Source of the DNA: Ferruginibacter sp050611725
GTDB taxonomy: Bacteria > Bacteroidota > Bacteroidia > Chitinophagales > Chitinophagaceae
Direction: 5' to 3'
DNA length: 64,000 nt
Assembly: GCF_050611725.1 (NCBI RefSeq)
Contig: NZ_JBODJB010000001.1
Coordinates: 1,984,001-2,048,000, forward strand
Shown: one piece after another, positions 16,177 to 24,774 of the stretch
Layout: each line of letters begins with the position of its first letter
How positions within the stretch are numbered: position 1 is the stretch's first letter
Translations under genes and position numbers: made by a program
The notes under the pieces: generated by a model
What the model was told of the DNA's origin: nothing
Database searches by the model: none
Seen by the model: the letters and a program-made list of their open reading frames with translations, nothing else

Positions 16177-16950
16177 ATGTCCTTACAATTAACTCGTCCG
16201 ATTGCCTTTATTGATCTGGAAACTACAGGTGTAAGTCTTACCGCCGACAGGATCGTTGAAATTGCTATTATCAAAATTCTGCCTGATGGTACAAGGCAGG
16301 TTAAACGCAAACTAATTAATCCACAAATACCTATTCCTCAGCAATCTTCAGATATCCATGGTATTACAGATGAGATGGTGAAAGATGCTCCTACATTTAA
16401 ACAAGCTGCAAACGAATTAAAGCAGTTCATTGAGAATTGTGATCTGGGTGGATATAACAGCAACAGGTTTGATATTCCGTTACTTATGGAAGAATTTCTT
16501 CGTTCAGGTTTAGAGATGGATCTTACCACAAGACGAATGGTAGATGTACAACATATTTTCTATACGATGGAACCACGTACACTAACTGCTGCGTATAAGT
16601 TTTATTGTCAAAAAGATCTGGTAGGGGCGCATGGAGCGGAAGCAGATGTATCGGCAACCATTGATGTATTACTTTCACAAATGGATAGGTATCCTCAATT
16701 GGGTACAACCGTCGATTCAATTCTTGCATCTATCGGTGAAGAAAAGATCGTTGACTATGCAAGAAGATTTGTGTTTGATGATAAAAATGTAGAGGTCTTT
16801 AATTTCGGCAAACATAAGGGAAGACCTGTTTTAGATGTATTAAAAGCTGAGCCTCAATACTACGACTGGATGATGAGAGGTGATTTTCCCCTGCATACCA
16901 AACAGAAGCTAACCGAAATATTAAATCGCAGCCTGTTAAAAAACAACTAA
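16177..16950 (+). CDS. DEDDh 3'-5' exonuclease (DnaQ-like)
   Basis: The 257-residue product carries a full DEDDh exonuclease set: Asp13 and Glu15 (FIDLETTG), Asp99 (SNRFDIPLL), His152 and Asp157 (AHGAEADVSAT). It should hydrolyse DNA or RNA 3' ends with two metal ions, as DNA polymerase III epsilon and RNase T do. After residue 200 a small domain follows (FNFGKHKGRPVLDVL ... YYDWMM), which also occurs at the C-terminus of exonuclease X-like proteins. No dnaE is nearby, so a stand-alone repair or proofreading role is inferred. Confidence 0.85.
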   Translation: MSLQLTRPIAFIDLETTGVSLTADRIVEIAIIKILPDGTRQVKRKLINPQIPIPQQSSDIHGITDEMVKDAPTFKQAANELKQFIENCDLGGYNSNRFDIPLLMEEFLRSGLEMDLTTRRMVDVQHIFYTMEPRTLTAAYKFYCQKDLVGAHGAEADVSATIDVLLSQMDRYPQLGTTVDSILASIGEEKIVDYARRFVFDDKNVEVFNFGKHKGRPVLDVLKAEPQYYDWMMRGDFPLHTKQKLTEILNRSLLKNN

Positions 16951-16999
16951 AAGAGCGTATTGTTTACAATAAGTTGACAGTGCTTTGCAGTAAATGATG

Positions 17000-17007
17000 T
17001 ACTTTCG
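17000..17007 (+). promoter_or_regulatory. Probable -7 element of the glycosyltransferase gene
   Basis: TACTTTCG matches the TAnnTTYG variant; TTG at 16974-16976 lies 23 bases upstream. It sits 12 bases before the GTG start. Confidence 0.35.
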
Positions 17008-17019
17008 TAACACACTTTA

Positions 17020-17823
17020 GTGGCTTTGGAAAAACTTGTTATCATACCAACCTACAATGAAAAGGAGAACATTGAAGGTATCATTGCGGCAGTAATTAAC
17101 CTGCAACAGGATTTTCATGTGCTGATAATTGATGACGGTTCTCCTGACGGAACAGCTTCTATTGTAAGATCTTTATTTGACCAATATCCCGGCGTACTGT
17201 TTCTAGAAGAAAGAAAAGGCAAGCTAGGTTTAGGTACAGCTTATATCCACGGATTTAAATGGGGTTTGGAAAAAGGCTATCAATATATCTTTGAAATGGA
17301 TGCCGATTTTTCTCATAATCCTGGAGACCTACCAAGATTATATGATGCTTGTAAAAAAGGAGCAGGTGTTGCTGTGGGTTCAAGATATGTAAAAGGTGGA
17401 AACGTAGAAAATTGGCCATCTGATCGTATTGCTTTATCAAAAGGCGCCTCCTTATACACCAGAATAATTACATGGATGCCGGTAATGGATCCTACCGCCG
17501 GTTTTGTGTGCTACCGCAGAGAGTTTTTAGAAACACTTAATTTTTCCTCTATACATTTTGTCGGTTATGCGTTTCAGATAGAAATGAAATTTGCCGCCTG
17601 GAAACTAGGATTTAAAATAGTAGAAGTGCCCATCACTTTTATTGATAGAAAATTTGGAGATAGTAAGATGAACAAAGGCATCGTTAAAGAGGGTATCCTC
17701 GGCGTATTGAAATTAAGATGGATGAGCATTTTTAAAAACTACCGGAAGAAAGTAGCCAATACTTTCGATGATACTACCACAACTTTCACTCAGCAACGTG
17801 AAGTTGCCTTGGAAGGAAAATAA
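17020..17823 (+). CDS. Polyprenol-phosphate mannosyltransferase-like GT2 enzyme
   Basis: A family 2 glycosyltransferase of the dolichol-phosphate mannose synthase type, expected to move mannose from GDP-mannose to a polyprenyl phosphate on the inner membrane face. Motifs: IPTYNEKENI at the N-terminus, IIDDGSPDGTA, the metal motif DAD in FEMDADFSHNPGD, VGSRYVKGG, and the acceptor-loop IDRKFGDSKM. At 267 residues without C-terminal membrane helices it is the short, soluble form. The start is GTG at 17020; no ATG lies close enough to include IPTYNE. Family placement is firm, the exact sugar is not. Confidence 0.85.
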   Translation: MALEKLVIIPTYNEKENIEGIIAAVINLQQDFHVLIIDDGSPDGTASIVRSLFDQYPGVLFLEERKGKLGLGTAYIHGFKWGLEKGYQYIFEMDADFSHNPGDLPRLYDACKKGAGVAVGSRYVKGGNVENWPSDRIALSKGASLYTRIITWMPVMDPTAGFVCYRREFLETLNFSSIHFVGYAFQIEMKFAAWKLGFKIVEVPITFIDRKFGDSKMNKGIVKEGILGVLKLRWMSIFKNYRKKVANTFDDTTTTFTQQREVALEGK

Positions 17824-17864
17824 TTTTCCCGTTTTATGTAATACTATTCAAAACCGCATCATCA

Positions 17865-18896
17865 ATGCAAAACCATTGTATGAATGCAGTTCAACTAAAT
17901 ATTGCAAAACCCTGTCATGAAAACTGGGATGCAATGACACCTACCGAGAAAGGAAAATTCTGTTCCTCTTGCCAAAAAACCGTAGTAGATTTTACATTAA
18001 TGAGTGATGGCGAATTGCTCAGGTATCTTTCCTCGATAAAAGAAAAAAACATTTGTGGTAACCTCTACACTGATCAATTGAATCGGCCTATTTTGATGCC
18101 AAAAGAACCGGCAAAACCTTTGCCATGGTACTGGAGTTTTGTGATGATGATCTCGTTACTTTTTTCGAAGTCTTTATTAAAGGCTCAGTCGGTAAAAGGA
18201 GAGGTTAGTACAAGACCAACAAATGAAAATGTTTTGTTGAGAGGGAAGATCAAGTGTGTAAAGCCTGTTGACACAGATACTATACCTGCCGATAAGCCAC
18301 TACTGGATACTTTGGTAAATGATACTGTTGTTGTAACTGGGTATGTGACTAAAAAGGTGCAAGATGTAACGGGAGCTATTACAATAATTAAATCGCCTAA
18401 GCCTAAACTTTATGTAGTTGACGGTGTAGTTGAAGAAAGTATATCAGATATTGATCCTAAACAGATAGAATCTATTGATGTGCTGAAAGAATCTCCGTCA
18501 TCAGTTATATATGGAAGAATTAGTTCAGACGTAGTAGTCATCACTACTAAAAAGAAAACGACATCAGAACTTCCTGAAAAAATCACCCGATTTTTTCAGG
18601 ATACATTAACGAGTATTACAAGTATAAAAAATGAGCAGATCAGGGTTTATCCAAATCCGTTAATGGCAGGTGAACGAATTACCGTTGCATTTAAAGTTAA
18701 AAATGCAGGGATATTCAATCTGACAATTCTTAACGATTTAGGAGTAGCGGTTCTGCAAAAAAAGATTACGGTCAATATAAAAAAACATGTAGAATCGTTG
18801 GAAACATTAACTACATGGACTAGTGGAATGTATTTTATCAAACTAACCGATTCCGAAAATAATTTAATCAGTACCTCCGGATTTATATTAGAGTAA
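17865..18896 (+). CDS. Composite protein: Cys4 domain, membrane segment, TonB-receptor plug-like module, T9SS tail
   Basis: The 343 residues fall into four parts. Residues 10-75 form a Cys-rich domain with Cys17, Cys33, Cys36 and Cys63 (AKPCHENW, FCSSCQKTVVDFT, NICG), which looks metal-binding. Residues 93-110 are one hydrophobic segment ending in LLKAQ, which could anchor or be cleaved. Residues 160-228 resemble the plug of SusC/TonB receptors (LYVVDGV, IESIDVLKESPSSVIYG). Residues 260-343 are a T9SS type A sorting tail (IRVYPNP ... SGMYFIKL). There is no barrel. Similar N-terminal domains occur in Bacteroidota TonB and CarboxypepD_reg proteins. ATG at 17880 is an alternative start. Confidence 0.75.
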   Translation: MQNHCMNAVQLNIAKPCHENWDAMTPTEKGKFCSSCQKTVVDFTLMSDGELLRYLSSIKEKNICGNLYTDQLNRPILMPKEPAKPLPWYWSFVMMISLLFSKSLLKAQSVKGEVSTRPTNENVLLRGKIKCVKPVDTDTIPADKPLLDTLVNDTVVVTGYVTKKVQDVTGAITIIKSPKPKLYVVDGVVEESISDIDPKQIESIDVLKESPSSVIYGRISSDVVVITTKKKTTSELPEKITRFFQDTLTSITSIKNEQIRVYPNPLMAGERITVAFKVKNAGIFNLTILNDLGVAVLQKKITVNIKKHVESLETLTTWTSGMYFIKLTDSENNLISTSGFILE

Positions 18897-18909
18897 CAAG
18901 TATGGGTGT

Positions 18910-18929
18910 CAGGCGGCTTTGCCGCACTG
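18910..18929. terminator. GC-rich hairpin between convergent genes
   Basis: CAGGCGGC and GCCGCACTG pair around a TTT loop with one bulged A. It sits between the composite plug gene and xerD. There is no T run, so termination is uncertain. Confidence 0.35.
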
Positions 18930-18934
18930 GCTCC

Positions 18935-19837
18935 TTACTGTTTAAAAGCAGGATGAAATTGCTGCAAAGTGGTACGCAAAAATTCTCTGTCTAAATGGGT
19001 GTATATCTCAGTAGTGGTAATGCTTTCATGCCCGAGCATTTCCTGTACGGCTCTCAAATCGGCACCGCCTTCCACTAAGTGAGTAGCAAAGGAATGGCGG
19101 AAAGTATGTGGTGAAATATTCTTTTTAATGCCTGCTTGCTTTGCAAGTTCTTTAATGATTAAAAAGATCATGACTCTAGACAGCTTTGTTCCTCTTTTGT
19201 TTAAAAAAAGAAAATCGTCATTTCCTTTTTTAACAGGTATGTGTACACGAATATTTTCTTTATAGATCTTTATATATTTTATAGCATCGCTACCAATAGG
19301 AACTAATCTTTCTTTATCACCTTTACCAATAACTCTTATAAAGCCAACATCCATATACAGGCTACTGATCCTCAGGTTAATGATCTCACTTACCCTTAAA
19401 CCGCAGCTATACAATGTTTCAAGAATAGCTTTATTTCTACCGCCTTCCGGTTTGCTTGCGTCTATCTTTTGTATCATGCTTTCAATTTCATCAAAACTTA
19501 AAACTTCAGGTAGCTTTCTTTTTAATTTAGGAGCTTCGAGTAGGGCAGTAGGGTTGCTTGTAGTTATCTGTTCAAGTAAACAATATTTATAAAAACTTTT
19601 AAGTCCGGATATGATCCTAGCTTGCGAACCCGGCGTCATACCCAGTTCACTGATCCATCGAACGAATTTTTCAAGATCGGCCAATACAAGTTGATTGGGT
19701 GCCTGAAGATTATTGGTAGCTTGAAGATAAGTTGTTAGTTTTTCAATATCATGCAGGTAGGCTTCAACAGAGTTGTCGCTTAAAGATCTTTCTAATTGCA
19801 GATAAGCCTTAAATCCTTTTTTATAGGGTTCCCACAT
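18935..19837 (-). CDS. xerD: Tyrosine recombinase XerD
   Basis: The 300-residue site-specific recombinase has the full catalytic set: Arg148 (CGLRVSEI), Lys172 (GKGDKER), His244 and Arg247 (HTFRHSFATHL), His270 (LGHESI) and the nucleophile Tyr279 (EIYTHLD). The N-terminal SAM-like DNA-binding domain occupies about residues 5-90. Length and motifs fit XerC/XerD, which resolve chromosome dimers at dif; XerD is the better match by TTTEIYTHLD. The neighbours are housekeeping genes and there are no phage or integron features, so it is not a mobile-element integrase. Confidence 0.85.
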   Translation of the reverse strand: MWEPYKKGFKAYLQLERSLSDNSVEAYLHDIEKLTTYLQATNNLQAPNQLVLADLEKFVRWISELGMTPGSQARIISGLKSFYKYCLLEQITTSNPTALLEAPKLKRKLPEVLSFDEIESMIQKIDASKPEGGRNKAILETLYSCGLRVSEIINLRISSLYMDVGFIRVIGKGDKERLVPIGSDAIKYIKIYKENIRVHIPVKKGNDDFLFLNKRGTKLSRVMIFLIIKELAKQAGIKKNISPHTFRHSFATHLVEGGADLRAVQEMLGHESITTTEIYTHLDREFLRTTLQQFHPAFKQ

Positions 19838-19923
19838 TTATATTTTGTTATTAATAGTTTTGTAAGTAATCTTTGCAACTGAAATATAATTATTCGCTAA
19901 TAGCATACGCAATATAAAGAAAA

Positions 19924-20430
19924 ATGCAGCCCATTAATATCCGTTCGTTCAAACAATTGGTCCGTATCAACAAAAGAAGGTTCAAATCTTTTTTGACAAA
20001 ACTTGAAAAAGCACCGCCAAGGCATCTTCATAAAACTATTGATGTTATTGATCAGCAGGTATGGGCAGAAACAGATTGTCTTACCTGCGGTAATTGTTGC
20101 AAATCAATGACCCCTACGTTCACGACTTCAGACATTAAGCGTATCGCAACACATTTTCATATGACACCTGTTGAATTCAAAGACAAGTGGTTAGTGTATG
20201 AAAAACGTGACGGAGACTGGCAGAATAAAAAACAACCTTGCCAGTTCCTGAATTTGAAAGATAACAAATGCTCTATTTACGAAATACGTCCTGCAGATTG
20301 TGCAGGCTTCCCTCATCTTACTAAAAGAAAAACAGTAGATTATATTCATGTGCACAAACAGAATATAGAATATTGTCCGGCAACGTATAAAATGGTTGAA
20401 AGATTGAAAGAAGCGCTGTCAGGTAAGTAG
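19924..20430 (+). CDS. YkgJ-family Cys-cluster protein
   Basis: The 168-residue product belongs to the YkgJ/CxxCxxCC family, thought to bind zinc or an iron-sulfur cluster. The pattern is clear: CLTCGNCCKSMTP at about residues 57-69, then CQFLNLKDNKCSIYEIRPADC at about 100-120, and one more Cys near 152 (EYCPATY). No enzyme function has been shown for the family to my knowledge. A spacer with repeated GATGTACGATT words follows. It diverges from xerD. Confidence 0.8.
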   Translation: MQPINIRSFKQLVRINKRRFKSFLTKLEKAPPRHLHKTIDVIDQQVWAETDCLTCGNCCKSMTPTFTTSDIKRIATHFHMTPVEFKDKWLVYEKRDGDWQNKKQPCQFLNLKDNKCSIYEIRPADCAGFPHLTKRKTVDYIHVHKQNIEYCPATYKMVERLKEALSGK

Positions 20431-20436
20431 TATTCT

Positions 20437-20566
20437 ATTTACGATTTGGGATGTACGATTTGCGATGTCATTATATTTGAAATGCTTTTATATTATGGCG
20501 GCATCTATATAGAGCAATGACTAACAACCGTAAAGATATCGTAATCGTACATCAAACATTGTACAT
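20437..20566. repeat. Inverted word repeats between ykgJ and yraN
   Basis: GATGTACGATT at 20450-20460 has its exact inverse AATCGTACATC at 20543-20553, with imperfect copies of the same word on both sides (ACGATTTGGGATG; TTGTACATT). The 11-bp arms are 82 bases apart. Confidence 0.5.
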
Positions 20567-20914
20567 TCAAGAAACGTCTTCAATAAAAAAATACTCTATT
20601 GGTTCAGTCAGCGTTATTGCTAAAATATCAAACTGAATTCTTTTCCATTGAGGGTTTAAGTATAAATATTCTTCCGCAGCGTTTATAAGATTTGCTATTT
20701 TTTTCTTTCCTACTTTTTCTTCGGGATTACCGTAGTTTTTTGTTCTACGTGTTTTTACTTCTATAAAGTGCAATACATTTTCTTTTGAAGCAATAATATC
20801 TACTTCCCATCTTGAATGACGCCAGTTTGTGTGAAGGATGTTAAAGCCATTTTGTGAGAAATATCCGACTGCCAGCTTTTCGCCGATTTGTCCTGTAGTA
20901 TTGTGTTGTGCCAT
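20567..20914 (-). CDS. yraN: YraN family (UPF0102) endonuclease-like protein
   Basis: The 115-residue product has the UPF0102 pattern: GQIGEKLAVGYF at the start, NWRHSRWEVDIIA, then FIEVKTRR, which is an Asp/Glu-x-Lys nuclease-type core related to Holliday-junction resolvases. The activity of the family is poorly established. Its ATG shares one base with the purU stop codon (TAATG), so translation is probably coupled to purU. Confidence 0.85.
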   Translation of the reverse strand: MAQHNTTGQIGEKLAVGYFSQNGFNILHTNWRHSRWEVDIIASKENVLHFIEVKTRRTKNYGNPEEKVGKKKIANLINAAEEYLYLNPQWKRIQFDILAITLTEPIEYFFIEDVS

Positions 20915-21759
20915 TAATTAAAAATGATTGTCTTATTATTGGCTACAAAAACTCGGTCTTCCAGAATCAATCTCAACGCTTCTGCCAATACGGATTTTTC
21001 TATTTCATGACCGGCTTCTACCATTTGTTTGACACTGTATTCATGATTAACAGGAATTATCTTTTGTGTGATGATCGGCCCTTCATCCAATAAATTATTT
21101 ACAATATGTGCAGTGGCGCCAATTAATTTTACACCTCTTTCGTATGCTTGCTTGTAGGGGTTTGCGCCGACAAATGCAGGTAAAAATGAATGATGAATAT
21201 TGATGATCTTATTTTCAAAACGAGCAACAAATTCAGGAGATAATATACGCATGAATTTAGCTAGCACTATATAGTCTGGTTGGTATTGATCTATGATCTT
21301 ACATATTTCAGCCTCAAATTTTTGTTTGGTTCTATGTTCGTGGCTGACAAAATGATAAGGGATGTTAAATTGTTCTGTAAATGGCTGTAGCGTATCATAA
21401 TTCCCAACTACGGCTTTTATGTTTGCATGTAATTCATCGAAATGATAACGAACGATCAGATCGCTTAAACAATGGTGTTCTTTTGTAACCAACACCACTA
21501 TATTCTTTTTTTCTACTGGACGAATACTGATGTCGGCCTGTTTATCAAAAATGGTTTGGAGCTGATCGGTAATATCCGGGATAGATAATTTTCCGGTAAC
21601 CTCGGCTCGGGCAAAAAAAGTATTGGTGCCGGTATCTACAAATTCTTTCATTACAACAATGTTCAAATTGTTTTTAAACAGTAGGGCGGTAACCTGAGCA
21701 ATAATACCCTTTCTATCGGGGCAATTAATGAGCAATATATGATGTGGTATCTGGGGCAT
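20914..21759 (-). CDS. purU: Formyltetrahydrofolate deformylase PurU
   Basis: PurU hydrolyses 10-formyltetrahydrofolate to formate and tetrahydrofolate, balancing one-carbon pools. The 281-residue product has an N-terminal ACT domain (about 5-85; LINCPDRKGIIAQVTALLF) and a formyltransferase-like domain with VLAKFMRILSPEF and INIHHSFLPAFVGANPY. The HAxxLxxDE-like helix is replaced by AHIVNNLLDEGPII, giving the catalytic Asp. Length is normal. It is the first gene of a two-gene unit with yraN. Confidence 0.92.
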   Translation of the reverse strand: MPQIPHHILLINCPDRKGIIAQVTALLFKNNLNIVVMKEFVDTGTNTFFARAEVTGKLSIPDITDQLQTIFDKQADISIRPVEKKNIVVLVTKEHHCLSDLIVRYHFDELHANIKAVVGNYDTLQPFTEQFNIPYHFVSHEHRTKQKFEAEICKIIDQYQPDYIVLAKFMRILSPEFVARFENKIINIHHSFLPAFVGANPYKQAYERGVKLIGATAHIVNNLLDEGPIITQKIIPVNHEYSVKQMVEAGHEIEKSVLAEALRLILEDRVFVANNKTIIFN

Positions 21760-21925
21760 GATTATAATTGAGCGTTAAAAATAAACATTTTTTAGCGTTG
21801 ACCTACAAGCCACAAGGGATAAGTATACTGATACAAACCATTTTGCTCTTCACTTCCAGCTTATGCCCTATAGCTAATAACTTGAGATTGTTTTTAAGTA
21901 ATAGATAACTATTTGCCAAAATGCT

Positions 21926-21933
21926 TACTTTTG
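21926..21933 (+). promoter_or_regulatory. Probable -7 element of the DUF6580-like gene
   Basis: TACTTTTG matches TAnnTTTG, 18 bases before the ATG at 21952. No good -33 element is visible. Confidence 0.35.
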
Positions 21934-21951
21934 CCACACAAATAGTCGTAT

Positions 21952-22527
21952 ATGAAAATTGATAAATCAGTAATAGTAAGTTTTATTTTATTGGTAGTGA
22001 TAGCATCTTTATACAGAGTAATGCCCGGCAGACCTTTGGGTTTTGCTCCGCAGATAGCTATGGCATTGTTTGGTGGTGCTGTAATTAAAGACAGAAAGAT
22101 GAGTTTTTTATTGCCTTTATTGTCAATGTTGATCTCAGATGTTATTTATGAAGTATTATTTGTAGCAGGTATATCGCCGATTAAAGGTTTTTATGAAGGA
22201 CAGGCTTTAAACTATGCATTGTTTGCATTGATAACGATTATTGGTTTCTATATCAAAAAAGAAAATGTTATAAGCATTATCGGTGGTGCATTGACTGGAG
22301 CAACCGTTTTCTTTTTGCTTTCTAATTTTGGGGTTTGGATTGGTGGAGGATTGGATATCAATAATGTTCCTTATCCTAAAACTTTCTCAGGATTGGTTTA
22401 TTGCTATACTGCGGCGTTGATTTTTTATAAAGGAGCATTGTTGTCAACATTATTCTTCAGCGGAATATTGTTTGGGGGTTATTATTTGGTGAACAGATTT
22501 TGGAATTGGTCTGTAAATCCGGCTTAA
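21952..22527 (+). CDS. Integral membrane protein, DUF6580-like
   Basis: The 191-residue product is almost wholly hydrophobic with about five membrane helices. The PGRPLGFAPQIAMALFGGAV segment near residues 25-45 and the central GGALTGATVFFLLSNFGVW are what I associate with DUF6580 proteins, small membrane proteins in Bacteroidota and Planctomycetes with a layout like the S-components of ECF transporters. No function is established. It stands alone, ends at a shared terminator and converges with rnhA. Confidence 0.7.
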   Translation: MKIDKSVIVSFILLVVIASLYRVMPGRPLGFAPQIAMALFGGAVIKDRKMSFLLPLLSMLISDVIYEVLFVAGISPIKGFYEGQALNYALFALITIIGFYIKKENVISIIGGALTGATVFFLLSNFGVWIGGGLDINNVPYPKTFSGLVYCYTAALIFYKGALLSTLFFSGILFGGYYLVNRFWNWSVNPA

Positions 22528-22548
22528 TAGTTTTTTTATAAAATATTG

Positions 22549-22575
22549 ATGCCACCTTTTGGGGTGGCATTTTTT
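22549..22575. terminator. Terminator shared by convergent genes
   Basis: ATGCCACC (22549-22556) and GGTGGCAT (22563-22570) form an 8-bp stem followed by six T. It overlaps the last codons of rnhA on the other strand. Confidence 0.75.
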
Positions 22576-23035
22576 ATTCCGGTTGATATCCTGCATCTTC
22601 TTCTAAATCATTGCCATCAGCGGCTGCAGTTGCTAATTCATCACATCGGTTATTATATGGGTTATCGGCATGGCCTTTCACCCAAACAAATTTTACTGTA
22701 TGCTTTTGTGCAAGTGAATGGTATAGCCTCCAAAGGTCAGGATTCTTCTTGCCGCCTTTAAAATTGGTTCTGAGCCAGTTTTTCAACCAGCCTTTTTCAA
22801 CTGCATTTACAACATAGGCGCTATCCGAGTAAACAGTAATATGCAGATTGTCCTTTTTTAAAGCTCGTAATGCTGCAATAACAGCCATTAATTCCATTCG
22901 GTTATTGGTCGTGTGTTTATAACCGTTAGAAAGCTCTTTTCTCTTATCTCCCCACATCAAAATAGCGCCATAACCACCGGGGCCGGGGTTACCTCTTGCA
23001 GCCCCATCTGTATAAACAATAATTGAATTTGACAT
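22574..23035 (-). CDS. rnhA: Ribonuclease HI
   Basis: RNase HI degrades the RNA strand of RNA-DNA hybrids. The 153-residue product has all active-site residues at nearly the E. coli positions: Asp10 (VYTDGAARGNPGP), Glu48 (NRMELMA), Asp71 (VYSDSAYVV), His122 (KGHADN) and Asp132 (RCDELA). The basic protrusion (KGWLKNWLRTNFKGGKK) used for substrate binding is present. It lies eight bases after the carboxylase gene on the same strand. Confidence 0.93.
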   Translation of the reverse strand: MSNSIIVYTDGAARGNPGPGGYGAILMWGDKRKELSNGYKHTTNNRMELMAVIAALRALKKDNLHITVYSDSAYVVNAVEKGWLKNWLRTNFKGGKKNPDLWRLYHSLAQKHTVKFVWVKGHADNPYNNRCDELATAAADGNDLEEDAGYQPE

Positions 23036-23043
23036 AGGATGAA

Positions 23044-24672
23044 TTATACTTGAAAAACACCGGTTTTAAACTCGGCAATATCTTTATTATGATTGGCTGC
23101 AGCTATTCCTTCTGCAATCAGTTTCCTTGTGTCTTTGGGATCAATGATGTCATCTACCCAAAGCCTTGCAGCAGCATAGTAGGGGGTGGTTTGCATATTA
23201 TATCTATCAATGATCTCGTCCAATAATTTTTTCTCTTCTTCGGCAGAAACTTCTTTGCCTTTACTTTTCATTGCAGCAACCTGAATTTGCAACAATGTTT
23301 TAGCAGCTTGCTCACCACCCATCACCGCAATTTTTGCTGACGGCCATGCATAGATGAAACGTGGGCCATATGCTTTGCCACACATAGCATAATTGCCGGC
23401 ACCATAACTGTTACCAATAACGATGGTGATCTTTGGTACAACAGAATTAGCTACGGCATTCACCAATTTTGCTCCATCTTTAATAATGCCGCTGTGTTCG
23501 CTTCTGCTACCTACCATAAAGCCGGTTACATCTTGCAAAAAAACCAGGGGTATTTTTTTCTGATTGCAGTTCATGATAAAACGTGCAGCCTTATCTGCAC
23601 TATCATTGTAGATAACACCACCTAATTGCATTTCGCCTTTTTTGTTTTTTACGATTAATCGTTGATTGGCAACTATGCCCACAGCCCAACCTTCAATGCG
23701 ACCGTAACCACATACAATTGTTTTGCCATAATCTTCTTTGAATTCATCGAAACTATCGGCATCGGTTATACAATCAATAATATCCAAAACATTGTAAGGT
23801 TTTATATTGCCTTCACTTAATACTGAATAAATCTCATCGCCATTTTTTTTGGGGTCAAGAGATTCAATTTTGCTGAATCCGGCATTTTCGGATTCACCTA
23901 ATTTGCTGATCGTTTTTTTGATGTGATCTAAGCAAGCATGTTCAGTTTCAAATTTATAATCAGCAATACCGCTGATGCTTGTATGTGTATCAGCTCCGCC
24001 TAAGGTTTCATTATCTATATCTTCGCCGATTGCAGCTTTTACAAGGTAGGGGCCTGCTAAGTATATTGAGCCATTACCTTCTACCATCAGAGTTTCATCA
24101 CTCATAATAGGGAGGTAGGCGCCACCAGCAACACAGGCACCCATGACTGCAGCGATCTGTGTAATACCCATAGCGCTAATTCTAGCGTTATTGAAAAATA
24201 TCCGGCCGAAATGTTCTTTGTCTGGAAAGATCTCATCTTGCATTGGAAGAAAAACGCCTGCACTATCTACCAGATAAATGATCGGTAATTTATTTTCAAT
24301 AGCAATTTCCTGCATACGTAAGTTCTTCTTGCCTGTAATTGGAAACCATGCACCGGCCTTTACTGTTTGATCATTGGCTACAATTACACATTGTCTGCCA
24401 CTGATATATCCCACACCACTAACCGTACCACCTGCCGGACAACCACCTTGCTCTTCATACATTCCAAATCCAGCAAAAGCACCTATTTCAACAAAAGGCT
24501 TATCACTATCACATAAATATGTAATGCGTTCTCTTGCAGTGAGTTTATTTCTCTCTTTTTGTTTTTCGATTGATTTTTTGCCACCACCTTCGTATATCTT
24601 TTCCAGCCGCTGCCTAACCTGACTATAAGCAAGCTTCATAGCGTCTTCATTCTTATTTTGTTCTAGGCTCAT
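23044..24672 (-). CDS. Acyl-CoA carboxylase beta (carboxyltransferase) subunit
   Basis: The 542-residue product is a biotin-dependent acyl-CoA carboxyltransferase with two crotonase-like halves. The N-terminal half has GCPAGGTVSGVGYISGR, QTVKAGAWFPITGKK and CVAGGAYLP; the C-terminal half has FLQDVTGFMVGSRSE and GNSYGAGNYAMCGKAY. This pattern is closer to methylcrotonyl-CoA or geranyl-CoA carboxylase beta subunits than to AccD or propionyl-CoA carboxylase, so a role in leucine/isovalerate breakdown is plausible. No biotin-carboxylase partner is adjacent, so the substrate stays open. rnhA follows closely. Confidence 0.85.
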   Translation of the reverse strand: MSLEQNKNEDAMKLAYSQVRQRLEKIYEGGGKKSIEKQKERNKLTARERITYLCDSDKPFVEIGAFAGFGMYEEQGGCPAGGTVSGVGYISGRQCVIVANDQTVKAGAWFPITGKKNLRMQEIAIENKLPIIYLVDSAGVFLPMQDEIFPDKEHFGRIFFNNARISAMGITQIAAVMGACVAGGAYLPIMSDETLMVEGNGSIYLAGPYLVKAAIGEDIDNETLGGADTHTSISGIADYKFETEHACLDHIKKTISKLGESENAGFSKIESLDPKKNGDEIYSVLSEGNIKPYNVLDIIDCITDADSFDEFKEDYGKTIVCGYGRIEGWAVGIVANQRLIVKNKKGEMQLGGVIYNDSADKAARFIMNCNQKKIPLVFLQDVTGFMVGSRSEHSGIIKDGAKLVNAVANSVVPKITIVIGNSYGAGNYAMCGKAYGPRFIYAWPSAKIAVMGGEQAAKTLLQIQVAAMKSKGKEVSAEEEKKLLDEIIDRYNMQTTPYYAAARLWVDDIIDPKDTRKLIAEGIAAANHNKDIAEFKTGVFQV

Positions 24673-24774
24673 TTGTTAAGTTCTTGGTTTTTAATTCATA
24701 GTTACTAAATTCGTACAGCATTTCTGCAAAGTATCTGTATTGTAGTATGAATTTATAACTTTCTAATCAAAAAT

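Noticed and set aside
18935..19837. Integrase of a mobile element
   Set aside because: Length and motifs fit housekeeping XerD, and no attachment site, phage gene or tRNA target is adjacent.
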